Source: Thiomicrospira pelophila DSM 1534 (lineage in GTDB: Bacteria; Pseudomonadota; Gammaproteobacteria; Thiomicrospirales; Thiomicrospiraceae). From it: a stretch of 64,000 nucleotides of DNA. Below, piece after piece: positions 44,921 to 53,675 of this stretch. Each line of letters opens with the position of its first letter. Positions within the stretch are counted from its first letter, which is position 1. Both the position numbers and the translations under genes were made by a program. The stretch covers positions 1,116,001 to 1,180,000 of the forward strand of contig NZ_JOMR01000001.1 in NCBI RefSeq assembly GCF_000711195.1. Direction: 5' to 3'. The notes under the pieces are model-generated. The model was given only the letters and a program-made list of their open reading frames with translations. It did not search any database and was not told the DNA's origin.

Positions 44921-47818
44921 ATGCAACCCAGTCACACAACATTCGAATTCATCAGTGAACATGCGATAGAAAGTTTGTCGGTTAATGTACTAACTTATCG
45001 CCATAAAATTACCGGTGCCATGCACTATCATTTAGCGGCCGATGATGAGCATAAAGTATTTATGGTAGCGTTGCGCACGGTTCCTGAAGACTCAACTGGA
45101 GTGGCGCATATACTGGAACACACCACCTTGTGTAGCAGTGAGCGGTTTCCGGTGCGTGATCCATTCTTTATGATGATTCGTCGCTCCATCAACACCTTTA
45201 TGAACGCGTTTACCTCAAGTGACTGGACAGCCTATCCGTTTGCGACTGAAAACGACAAGGATTATCAAAACTTACTGCAAGTCTATATGGATGCCGTGTT
45301 TTTCCCCAATTTGGATCCGCTTGATTTTGCCCAGGAAGGTCACCGTTTTGAGTTTGAAACCATGGACGATGCCAACTCAGCTTTAACCTACAAAGGCGTG
45401 GTGTTCAATGAAATGAAAGGGGCCATGAGTTCACCGATTTCAACGCTTTGGCAAACCTTAACCACTGAACTTTATCCAACCTCGACTTATCATTACAACA
45501 GTGGTGGTGATCCTGAAGCGATCCCGGATTTAACCTACCAGCAATTGGTTGATTTCCATCGCACGCATTATCATCCGTCTAATGCCGTGTTTATGACCTA
45601 TGGCAACCAAAATCCAGCCGATCTGCAAGCCGATTTTGAAGCCTTGGCGTTGGCGCGTTTTAAAGATCAAATCGAACCAACTTATGTCGTCACCGAGCAA
45701 CGCTTTACCACGCCCAAAGCGATTGAACAAACCTATGCGTTAGAGGAAGAAGATACTAGCAAAAAAACCCACGTTGTACTGGGTTGGTTATTAGGTCTGA
45801 ATAAAAACCCAATGGACGTATTAAAAGGCCATTTATTGTCGTCCGTGTTGTTGGATAACAGCGCGTCACCATTGCGTTATGTGCTAGAGCAATCCGAGTT
45901 GGCAACCGCGCCATCACCGCTTTGTGGCATCGAAGATTCCAATAAAGAAATGGCGTTCGTGGTTGGTTTACAAGGCACCGAACCAGAACATGCGCAGGCT
46001 ATTGAAGCCTTAATTATCAATGAGCTAGAACGTATTGTTAAGGAAGGGGTTGACCAGTCTCATGTTGAAGCTATGTTGCATCAACTTGAACTATCACAAC
46101 GTGAAGTGGGCGGCGATAGTTATCCTTATGGTTTGGAGCTCATGCTTGGTGCATTGCCGGGTGCATTGCATCAAGGTGATCCGGTCGCGTTACTCGATGT
46201 CGATAAGATTTTATTAGAGCTGCAAGCTGAAGTGCGTCAACCCGAATTTATCCCTAACTTGATTCAAAGCTGGTTGCTGGATAATCCGCATCGTGTGCGT
46301 TTAACCCTAAAACCTGATTCAGAATTAGCGGCCAAGCGTGAGCAGGCTGAAAAAGCTAAACTCGCTAAAATTCAAGTGGGTTTAACTGACGAACAAAAAC
46401 AAGCGATTATTGATCAAGCCAAAGCGTTGGAAGTGCGTCAAGCGCAGGAAGATGATCCTGACATTTTGCCGAAAGTCACCAAGGATGATGTTGAGCCAGA
46501 ACTGCCAAAGATTGAGCCAAAACACAAGCAGGCGAACCTAACCAGCTACGAACGCGGTACGAATGGCTTGGTGTATCAACAACTCATTATGGATACGCCC
46601 GATTTAACTGAACAAGAACAGGCTTTAATGCCGTTGTTTAATAGCTGTTTAACCGAAGTCGGCAGTGGTGGGCGTGATTATTTAGCGACTCAATCATTGC
46701 AAGCCTCGGTAACAGGCGGCTTAAGTGCGCGTTCTGCGGTACGAGCTGATTTAAGCGATCCAACCAAGTATCAAAGCCATTTTGTGCTGGCTGGTAAAGC
46801 TTTAAACCGTCACCAAGCCGACCTAAGCCAAATGATGACCGAAACCCTGCATCAAGTGGATTTTAGCGAAACCCAACGTTTAAAAGACTTGATTGCTCAA
46901 ATTCGTTCTTCTATGGAACATCGCATTACTGGCGCGGGTCACAGCTTGGCTATGAGTGCGGCTTCGCAAAGCTTCTCAGTCGCCGCAAAATGGAGTTTTG
47001 AACGTTCTGGTTTAGCCGGTATTCGGTTTATCAAACAACTGGATAAAGATTTAGCCAACGACGAGAAACTAAGCCAGTTTTCACAAACCTTGGCGCAATT
47101 GCGTGACAAGATTGCGCATGCACCCAAGCAAGGCTTGTTAGTAGCGGATGAACAGGGCTATGACTCGGCTAAAGCAGGCTTTACCGATTTACTGGCCGAT
47201 CCGGTCAATAGTCAATCTGGCGTTTTAAACCTAGCTAAGCCTGATCCGGTTAAGCACCAGGCCTGGTTGACGTCTACTCAGGTTAATTTCTGTGCGCAAG
47301 CTTATCCTGCCGTTATGTGGGGGCATGAAGATGCACCTTTATTATCGGTTTTAAGTGCGTGTTTGCGAAACGGCTTTCTGCACAGTGCGATTCGTGAAAA
47401 GGGCGGAGCTTATGGTGGCGGCGCGAGTTTTGATGCCGAAGCCGGCGCATTTGTATTCTTCTCGTATCGCGATCCACGTTTAATGGAAACCTATGCGGAT
47501 TTTGAGCGCGCTTTAAATTGGCTCATGACCGATGCAACCCAAGCGCAAGTTGATGAGGCAATTTTAAATGTGGTGAGTGCGATGGATAAACCTGGTTCAC
47601 CAGCGGGTGAAGCCAAAAAGGCTTTCTATCAAGAGCTTTATGGCCGCACTCACGCAAAACGTTTTGCTTATCGCCAGCGTGTTTTGAATGCTGAATTGGC
47701 GCAATTGCGTGAAGTCGCGCAGCGTTATTTAACCACGCCTTATACACGTGCCGTGGTCACTCAGTCCAGTCATTCAGAATTACTCAGCTCACAAGGCTTT
47801 GAGTTAATTAAGCTGTAA
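44921..47818 (+). CDS. M16C family zinc metallopeptidase (presequence-protease-like)
   Basis: 965 aa. The inverted zinc motif HxxEH is HILEH at 63-67, with the distal Glu expected near VVFNEMKGAM (about 145-155). The architecture matches PreP/falcilysin: two pairs of M16 domains linked by a charged helical hinge (about 455-530, KREQAEKAKLAKIQ). It degrades unstructured peptides in a closed chamber; the cellular substrate is unknown. Palindrome copy encodes HQAWLTST (about residue 780). Confidence 0.9.
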   Translation: MQPSHTTFEFISEHAIESLSVNVLTYRHKITGAMHYHLAADDEHKVFMVALRTVPEDSTGVAHILEHTTLCSSERFPVRDPFFMMIRRSINTFMNAFTSSDWTAYPFATENDKDYQNLLQVYMDAVFFPNLDPLDFAQEGHRFEFETMDDANSALTYKGVVFNEMKGAMSSPISTLWQTLTTELYPTSTYHYNSGGDPEAIPDLTYQQLVDFHRTHYHPSNAVFMTYGNQNPADLQADFEALALARFKDQIEPTYVVTEQRFTTPKAIEQTYALEEEDTSKKTHVVLGWLLGLNKNPMDVLKGHLLSSVLLDNSASPLRYVLEQSELATAPSPLCGIEDSNKEMAFVVGLQGTEPEHAQAIEALIINELERIVKEGVDQSHVEAMLHQLELSQREVGGDSYPYGLELMLGALPGALHQGDPVALLDVDKILLELQAEVRQPEFIPNLIQSWLLDNPHRVRLTLKPDSELAAKREQAEKAKLAKIQVGLTDEQKQAIIDQAKALEVRQAQEDDPDILPKVTKDDVEPELPKIEPKHKQANLTSYERGTNGLVYQQLIMDTPDLTEQEQALMPLFNSCLTEVGSGGRDYLATQSLQASVTGGLSARSAVRADLSDPTKYQSHFVLAGKALNRHQADLSQMMTETLHQVDFSETQRLKDLIAQIRSSMEHRITGAGHSLAMSAASQSFSVAAKWSFERSGLAGIRFIKQLDKDLANDEKLSQFSQTLAQLRDKIAHAPKQGLLVADEQGYDSAKAGFTDLLADPVNSQSGVLNLAKPDPVKHQAWLTSTQVNFCAQAYPAVMWGHEDAPLLSVLSACLRNGFLHSAIREKGGAYGGGASFDAEAGAFVFFSYRDPRLMETYADFERALNWLMTDATQAQVDEAILNVVSAMDKPGSPAGEAKKAFYQELYGRTHAKRFAYRQRVLNAELAQLREVAQRYLTTPYTRAVVTQSSHSELLSSQGFELIKL
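47256..47267. repeat. ACCAGGCCTGGT palindrome, copy 16
   Basis: In the M16C peptidase gene, encoding HQAWL in a linker-like segment. Confidence 0.95.
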
Positions 47819-47826
47819 ATTAAGAC

Positions 47827-48171
47827 ATGACGGATTCCAAAACGGCTCGTTGTATTTCTAACGCAAGCCGGACGTCTGATGAACCAACAGAATCCAAGCA
47901 CCAGGCCTGGTATACCTATCTGGTGTGTTGCTCGGATGAATCACTTTACTGTGGCGTGACCAATAATTTGGCGCGCCGTCTTAAGCAACATAATGGCGAA
48001 TTAGTCGGTGGAGCCAAGTATACCGCCACACGTCGTCCCGTCGAAATTAAAGCTTTTTGGCCGCATCCTAATCGATCCCAAGCATCACAGCACGAATACC
48101 AAATCAAACAACTTTCACGTCCGCGAAAACTGGCTTTAATCCAGCAATTCTTAGTTGAAAACCCAGCTTAA
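47827..48171 (+). CDS. GIY-YIG nuclease superfamily protein (UPF0213/YhbQ-like)
   Basis: 114 aa. The short fold is WYTYLVCCSDESLYCGVTNNLARRLKQHN (TYL and YCG replace GIY and YIG; Arg in RRLKQH), GGAKYTATRRPVEI and a final EYQIKQLSRPRKLALI. Function of the family is unsettled; it may act on DNA. The N-terminal 27 residues are extra and Ser/Thr-rich. Copy 17 encodes HQAWY immediately before the fold, so it may mark a longer start; an alternative start cannot be excluded. Confidence 0.85.
   Translation: MTDSKTARCISNASRTSDEPTESKHQAWYTYLVCCSDESLYCGVTNNLARRLKQHNGELVGGAKYTATRRPVEIKAFWPHPNRSQASQHEYQIKQLSRPRKLALIQQFLVENPA
47900..47911. repeat. ACCAGGCCTGGT palindrome, copy 17
   Basis: At the boundary between the non-conserved N-terminus and the GIY-YIG fold (HQAW-YTYL). 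Confidence 0.95.
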
Positions 48172-48312
48172 AAACCGCTCTTATAAACTATTCATAAACT
48201 TGTATTAAAACAATAATAATTTATTTTAACTTGTTATTTTTTAATAAATTATGTTATTTTAAAACTATTCACTAATCTATTCATTTTTCAAGTATCGGAT
48301 AAGCCTTTAGGT

Positions 48313-49569
48313 ATGAAAGATAATCGCATTAAAATTCAGAAAGCCTTGGCATTGGACAACTTAAGTAGCGTGCAAATCGCAAACAAAACTGGCTTGAGTC
48401 AGCCCACGGTGAGTCGAAGCTTAGCTGAGTTACCGGTTAAAAAAATAGGGGCGGGTCGCGCCACACGTTTTGCTTGGATTGAAGATTCGGCTGAGCCGAT
48501 TTTTCAAATTAACCCACAAGGTAAAGCTGAAAAAGTGGCTTATTTTTATCGACAGCCAAATCAACGATGCTTGGTGGCGTTCAGCCAAAATAACAAAACT
48601 CAAGCTTTTACAAAGTTACCGCATTTTATGATGGATTTAATACCAAGCGGTTTTTTGGCCGAAATTGGTTTGGAGCAAATTCATCGTTTAGATAGTCGCG
48701 TTACCATGAACTCATTACATTGGTCGCATCAAGATTTCGTGTATTTTTTAACCCATTACGGCACTGACTTAAGCGGCAATTTAATGTTCGGACGTCATAC
48801 CGTTGAAACCTGGTTACATACAGAAATGCCGATTGTGAAAGAGGCCGATTATACGAAGGTTGTTAAGGAATTGGCTAGCGGCGTAAATCGTGGCGGTTGG
48901 GTTGTTGGCAAACAACCCAAGTTTACTTGCTATAACGGCACGGATCATTTATTGGTCAAATACACGCCTAAGCTTGATGCGCATGACCCCCTCGCTATTC
49001 GTTATAAAGACTTATTGGTGTGTGAGTTTTTAGCTTTACAAACCTTAGGTCAGACGGGTCTGGCTGTATCGGAAGCGAAACTAGTGCAGGCGGAGCGATT
49101 ATATCTACAGCTCAAACGTTTTGATCGCGTTGGTGAAAAGGGGCGACGAGGTTTGATTTCATTAAAAGCCTTGGCCGATCATTACATCGGCGAGACCCAA
49201 AACTGGCCCTTAACGGCGGATGCGTTGTTTCAGCAGGGTGTGATTAATGAAGACGAAAAAAACACCATCCATTTGCTGTATGCCTTTGGCGCCTATATAG
49301 GTAATAACGATCGACATTTGGCGAATATTTCATTCTACTTTGAAGACTTTGAGCTAAAAGGACTCGCGCCTATTTACGACATGTTGCCGATGCGATTGAT
49401 GCCTAAAAATGGTGAACTACCAAGCCCTAAATGGCAAGAACCGGCTTTATTTGATGTGGCGCCCGAGTTAGTGAATCAAGCCAAAGAACTGGCTAAATAC
49501 TATATCAAGCGGGTATTTGAAAATTATCTGATTTCTTACGACACCAAAAAACTGTTTAATCAGGGTTAA
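48313..49569 (+). CDS. yjjJ: YjjJ/HipH-like HipA-family kinase with N-terminal HTH
   Basis: 418 aa. An N-terminal winged helix-turn-helix (LSSVQIANKTGLSQPTVSRSLAELP, about 15-40) is fused to a HipA-like kinase core. Core signs: LVKYTPK, YLQLKRFDR, then GAYIGNNDRHLANISFY (catalytic Asp, about 330) and IYDMLPMRLMP (metal-binding Asp). HipA kinases phosphorylate tRNA synthetases or related targets and induce dormancy. No separate hipB precedes it; the fused HTH may be the autoregulator. Upstream (48172-48312) is strongly AT-rich, with direct runs of ATTTTAA-type sequence that could hold its operator. Confidence 0.88.
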   Translation: MKDNRIKIQKALALDNLSSVQIANKTGLSQPTVSRSLAELPVKKIGAGRATRFAWIEDSAEPIFQINPQGKAEKVAYFYRQPNQRCLVAFSQNNKTQAFTKLPHFMMDLIPSGFLAEIGLEQIHRLDSRVTMNSLHWSHQDFVYFLTHYGTDLSGNLMFGRHTVETWLHTEMPIVKEADYTKVVKELASGVNRGGWVVGKQPKFTCYNGTDHLLVKYTPKLDAHDPLAIRYKDLLVCEFLALQTLGQTGLAVSEAKLVQAERLYLQLKRFDRVGEKGRRGLISLKALADHYIGETQNWPLTADALFQQGVINEDEKNTIHLLYAFGAYIGNNDRHLANISFYFEDFELKGLAPIYDMLPMRLMPKNGELPSPKWQEPALFDVAPELVNQAKELAKYYIKRVFENYLISYDTKKLFNQG

Positions 49570-49578
49570 AAGTGCGTT

Positions 49579-49654
49579 GTCATGTTGAGTGAAGCGAAAC
49601 ATCTCCCACCGAGTTGCTCGGCTACAAGATCCTTCGTTTCACTCAGGATGACAT
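49579..49654. repeat. Intergenic imperfect palindromic repeat of the GTCAT-CTGAG-GAAGCGAA type
   Basis: Left arm begins GTCATGTTGAGTGAAGCGAA, right arm reads GATCCTTCG...CAGGATGAC; the arms pair with a few mismatches over about 26 bases. Repeats of this style are known between genes in many bacteria. It occupies nearly the whole gap between yjjJ and fabI and may end both transcripts. Confidence 0.75.
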
Positions 49655-49664
49655 GCGGAAAAAC

Positions 49665-50444
49665 TTAGGTTGAAGCGGTGATGTTGTAACCACCGTCTAC
49701 ATAAGTAATTTCGCCGGTCACGCCTGACGCTAGGTCAGAACATAAGAAGGCGCAAGTGTTGCCGACTTCTTCGATTGTGACGTTACGACGTAAAGGCGTC
49801 GCTTGTGCCGCTTTGTCTAGCATAGAGCGGAAGTCTTTAATACCAGATGCCGCCAAAGTACGGATTGGACCTGCTGAAACTGCGTTTACACGGATACCGT
49901 CTTGACCTAAGTCAGCGGCCAAATAACGTACGGTCGCTTCTAAAGAAGCTTTCGCAATACCCATTACGTTATAGTTAGGTACGGCACGTTCAGCGCCCAA
50001 ATAAGACAAGGTCATCACAGAACCTTTGCGTGCTTTTAGCATTTCAAAACCGGCTTTAGTTAAAGCAGTTAAGCTATAAGCACTGATGTCATGCGCGGTT
50101 TTGAAACCTTCACGGGTAGACGCATCAATCATGCGGCCTTCTAATTCTTCACGTGGTGCAAAGGCCACTGAGTGAACCAAAATATCCAAGCCTTCAGGCC
50201 ATTGTTTCTTCAATTCGCTAAATACGTTTTCAATTTGTGCGTCGTCAGCCACATCCAAAGGTAAAACGATTTTTGAACCTAATTCTTCGGCCACACCTTC
50301 TACACGACTCTTCAATTTTTCAGTTTGGTAGGTTAGGGCGATCTCTGCGCCTTGCTCATGCATTTGTTTTGCAATACCATAAGCGATGGATTTGTTGTTG
50401 GCGACGCCTACGATTAAGGCACGTTTGCCCGTTAAGAATCCCAT
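49665..50444 (-). CDS. fabI: Enoyl-[acyl-carrier-protein] reductase (NADH)
   Basis: 259 aa, usual length. [35 protein letters not shown] (nucleotide-binding with the FabI-type GVANxxSIA), [28 protein letters not shown] with the Tyr-x6-Lys catalytic pair. Last step of fatty-acid elongation and the triclosan target class. Only 55 bp separates its start from the divergent peptide transporter gene. Confidence 0.96.
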   Translation of the reverse strand: MGFLTGKRALIVGVANNKSIAYGIAKQMHEQGAEIALTYQTEKLKSRVEGVAEELGSKIVLPLDVADDAQIENVFSELKKQWPEGLDILVHSVAFAPREELEGRMIDASTREGFKTAHDISAYSLTALTKAGFEMLKARKGSVMTLSYLGAERAVPNYNVMGIAKASLEATVRYLAADLGQDGIRVNAVSAGPIRTLAASGIKDFRSMLDKAAQATPLRRNVTIEEVGNTCAFLCSDLASGVTGEITYVDGGYNITAST

Positions 50445-50499
50445 AATTTACTCCGTAACTATAATTCAATTCTAAATAAAACAGTGGCGCCATTATAAC

Positions 50500-52701
50500 G
50501 TGAAATTAAAATCGAAGATAAAAATGCTGTTTGAAGGCGCACGATTTGTTTTATTAAGCCTGACGGCTTTAGCACTAACGGCCTGTTCGGATCAATGGAA
50601 CACGCCTTATACCGCCCAGCAAGTGTCCTCTAACACTTTATTTAGTGCTTTTTCCGCACCGCCCAAACATCTCGATCCGGTTCGTTCCTATAGCTCAAAC
50701 GAATGGGCGATCAACGCACAAATTTTAGAACCGCCACTGCAATATCACTATTTAAAACGTCCTTATACGCTAGAGCCGCTCACACTCAGCAAAATGCCAG
50801 AGGTGCGTTATTTAAACCAACAAGGCGAACTGGTGTCAGCCACAGCTAAGGATATGACTTATTCGGAAGTCATTTTAAGCATTAAACCCGGTATTCAATA
50901 TCAACCCCATCCGGCTTTTGTCAAAGATGAACAGGGCGATTTGCGCTACGCAACTTTATCGGCAAAGGACTTAAGCGGACTAAAATCGCCATTTGAGCTT
51001 AAAGACCAAGCCAGTCGTGAACTGGTGGCGGACGATTATGCTTATGCGATTAAACGCATGGCGGTGCGTCAAAACCATTCGCCCATTTTGGACAGCATGA
51101 ATGAACACATTGTTGGTTTGAAGGCCTTTTCGGAACAGATCAGCGAACTACGTTCTAAAGCCGATAATCACGAGTTTTTTGATTTAAGATCCCATCAAAT
51201 TGATGGCGTAAACGTTGTCAATGACCACGAACTGCGTATTCGTTTACATGGCATCTACCCCCAGTTTATGTATTGGCTGAGCATGAACTTTTTTGCGCCT
51301 GTGCCTTGGGAAGTCATGCAGTTTTACGCACAACCAGGCCTGGTGGACTTGAATATCAGTTTTGATACCTTTCCGGTTGGCACTGGGCCTTATCGTTTGG
51401 TGGAAAACAACCCGAATAGCCGCATGCGTTTGCAAAAACACCCGCAATACCAAGCTCAGTTTTACCCAAGCGAAGGCCTAGCCGACACTATGCCAGCAAG
51501 CTTGTTAGCCGATGCCGGTAAACGCTTACCGATGATAGACGAAGTGATCTACACACTCGAAAAGGAAAGCGTGCCTTATTGGAATAAGTTTTTACAAGGA
51601 TATTACGATGCCTCGGGCGTGAGCTCAGATAGCTTTGACCAAGCGGTGCAAGTATCGGTGAATGGCGATTTAGACTTGACCGGCGATATGAAAACCAAAG
51701 GCATTCAAATGCGCTCCAGCGTACAGCCAACCATTTTTTATCTGGCGTTTAATATGCTCGATGAGGTGGTCGGCGGTTACGATGAAAAAGCGCAAAAACT
51801 GCGTCAAGCCATTAGTATTGCGGTGAACTATGAAGAGTTTATTTCGATCTTTATGAACGAACGCGGTTTAGCGGCACAAGGCCCCATACCGCCCGGCATT
51901 TTTGGTCATTTAGAAGGGCAAGCCGGCATCAATCCTTATGTGCACGAGTGGCATGAAGGTGAGGCACAACGTAAATCGCTTGAAACCGCCCGTCAACTCT
52001 TGGCAGAAGCCGGTTATCCGGAAGGCCGAAACCTTGAAACGGGGCGCCGATTACAATTGCATTATGATGCCGTCGCCACTGGCCCAGATGATCGCAGCCG
52101 TATGGATTGGATGCGCAAACAATTTGAACAGCTCGGCATAGAACTGATGATTCGTTCGACCGATTACAACCGCTTTCAGGACAAGGTGCGTAAAGGCGAT
52201 GCGCAGATCTTCTTCTGGGGGTGGAATGCGGATTATCCAGATCCAGAAAACTTCTTATTCTTGTTATATGGCCCAAATAGCTCAGTCGCAACGAATGGAG
52301 CAGGGATTAACTCGTCCAATTACGCCAACCCAGAATTTGACCGCTTATTTGAGCAAATTCGTACCATGGAAAACACGCCAGAGCGCATGGAAAAACTGCA
52401 AGAAATGTTAAGTATTGCACGTCAAGATGCGCCTTGGATTTGGGGTTTGCACCCACGCTCGCTCAGCTTGTATCACAGCTGGTATAAAAACGTCTGGCCA
52501 AACAGTTTGGCCAACAATACAGTCAAATATCTCGCGATTGATGCCGAGCAACGTGCGCAACAACAAGCTCAATGGAATCAACCGATAGTTTGGCCGCTGT
52601 GGTTAATCGCGGGCGCGACCTTATTACTGATTATTTGGGCGGTGTGGGCTTATCGCCAACGCCAACAACAGCGTGTAATGACAGGAGATACCGCCTCATG
52701 A
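50500..52701 (+). CDS. Peptide ABC transporter substrate-binding lipoprotein (YejA-like) with C-terminal helix
   Basis: 733 aa from GTG (an ATG at 50524 is an alternative). Signal sequence ends in the lipobox LTAC-S near residue 29. SBP_bac_5 domain (about 60-660) with typical AINAQILEPPL and DPENFLFLLYG. It also has a C-terminal membrane helix (WPLWLIAGATLLLIIWAVWAY, about 695-720) followed by RQRQQQR, unusual for a lipoprotein of this family. Palindrome copy 18 encodes QPGLVDLN. Overlaps the first permease by ATGA. Confidence 0.88.
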   Translation: MKLKSKIKMLFEGARFVLLSLTALALTACSDQWNTPYTAQQVSSNTLFSAFSAPPKHLDPVRSYSSNEWAINAQILEPPLQYHYLKRPYTLEPLTLSKMPEVRYLNQQGELVSATAKDMTYSEVILSIKPGIQYQPHPAFVKDEQGDLRYATLSAKDLSGLKSPFELKDQASRELVADDYAYAIKRMAVRQNHSPILDSMNEHIVGLKAFSEQISELRSKADNHEFFDLRSHQIDGVNVVNDHELRIRLHGIYPQFMYWLSMNFFAPVPWEVMQFYAQPGLVDLNISFDTFPVGTGPYRLVENNPNSRMRLQKHPQYQAQFYPSEGLADTMPASLLADAGKRLPMIDEVIYTLEKESVPYWNKFLQGYYDASGVSSDSFDQAVQVSVNGDLDLTGDMKTKGIQMRSSVQPTIFYLAFNMLDEVVGGYDEKAQKLRQAISIAVNYEEFISIFMNERGLAAQGPIPPGIFGHLEGQAGINPYVHEWHEGEAQRKSLETARQLLAEAGYPEGRNLETGRRLQLHYDAVATGPDDRSRMDWMRKQFEQLGIELMIRSTDYNRFQDKVRKGDAQIFFWGWNADYPDPENFLFLLYGPNSSVATNGAGINSSNYANPEFDRLFEQIRTMENTPERMEKLQEMLSIARQDAPWIWGLHPRSLSLYHSWYKNVWPNSLANNTVKYLAIDAEQRAQQQAQWNQPIVWPLWLIAGATLLLIIWAVWAYRQRQQQRVMTGDTAS
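51333..51344. repeat. ACCAGGCCTGGT palindrome, copy 18
   Basis: In the binding-protein gene, encoding QPGLVDL. Confidence 0.95.
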
Positions 52702-53675
52702 TGGCTTATATTGCACGGCGTTTGTTATATGCGATTCCGATTTTAATTGGCGTAAACTTGATTACGTTTGTGCTGTTTTTTATGGTCAATAGTCCAGATG
52801 ATATGGCGCGCGCGCAACTGGGCGCCAAACAAACCACGCCCGCGATGATTGAAACTTGGAAAGCCGAACGCGGCTACGACAAACCTTTGTTCTTTAATAA
52901 CGAAGCACCAGGCCTGGTGAAGTTCACCAATACATTATTTGTTGAAGAATCGCTTAAATTATTTGTGTTTGATTTCGGCCGCTCGGATTCGGGGCGCGAC
53001 ATTGGCGCGGATATTTTAGAGCGAATGTGGCCAAGCTTGCAGATCGCCTTGCCCACCTTTGCGATTGGCCTGATCACGACCATAACCTTGGCCTTATTGA
53101 TTGTGCTATTCCGAGGCACTGCGTTAGATACATCCGCGATGGTGATTGCGGTGATGATTATGTCGATTTCTGGGCTGTTTTATATCATTGCCGGCCAAGT
53201 GTTATTTAGCAAAATCCTCCACTGGGTGCCGATCTCCGGCTATGAATCCGGCTGGGCGGGCGTCAAATTTGTCATATTACCGGTGCTGATCGGTGTATTT
53301 GCCGGATTAGGCGCAGGCACACGTTGGTATCGCAGTATTTTTCTCGAAGAAATCAACCGCGATTACGTACGCACCGCGCGCGCCAAAGGCCTGTCGGAAA
53401 TCAAAGTCTTGTTTAAACACGTTTTACCCAATGGCATGTTGCCGATTTTAACCGGGGTGGTGGTCGTCATTCCCAGCCTGTTTATGGGCAGTTTAATTAT
53501 GGAATCCTTCTTTGGTATTCCCGGTTTGGGTAGCTATACAATTGATGCCATCAACGCCCAAGACTTTGCGATTGTAAAAGCCATGGTGTTTTTTGGCGCA
53601 GTGCTTTATATCATTGGCCTGATTTTGACCGATATTTCCTACACAATTTTTGATCCAAGGGTGCGTTTATCATGA
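52698..53675 (+). CDS. Peptide ABC transporter permease (DppB/YejB-type)
   Basis: 325 aa from the ATG overlapping the preceding stop; the longer frame is unlikely. RRLLYAIPILIGVNLITFVLFF N-terminal helix, DMARAQLG loop, EAA loop near NRDYVRTARAKGLSEIKVLFKHVLPN (about 225-250) that contacts the ATPase, and six helices. Typical of dipeptide/oligopeptide importers. A perfect palindrome copy encodes EAPGLVKFT in the periplasmic loop. Confidence 0.92.
   Translation: MMAYIARRLLYAIPILIGVNLITFVLFFMVNSPDDMARAQLGAKQTTPAMIETWKAERGYDKPLFFNNEAPGLVKFTNTLFVEESLKLFVFDFGRSDSGRDIGADILERMWPSLQIALPTFAIGLITTITLALLIVLFRGTALDTSAMVIAVMIMSISGLFYIIAGQVLFSKILHWVPISGYESGWAGVKFVILPVLIGVFAGLGAGTRWYRSIFLEEINRDYVRTARAKGLSEIKVLFKHVLPNGMLPILTGVVVVIPSLFMGSLIMESFFGIPGLGSYTIDAINAQDFAIVKAMVFFGAVLYIIGLILTDISYTIFDPRVRLS
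52907..52918. repeat. ACCAGGCCTGGT palindrome, copy 19
   Basis: In the permease gene; symmetry extends one pair (14 bp). Encodes APGLVK. Confidence 0.95.
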
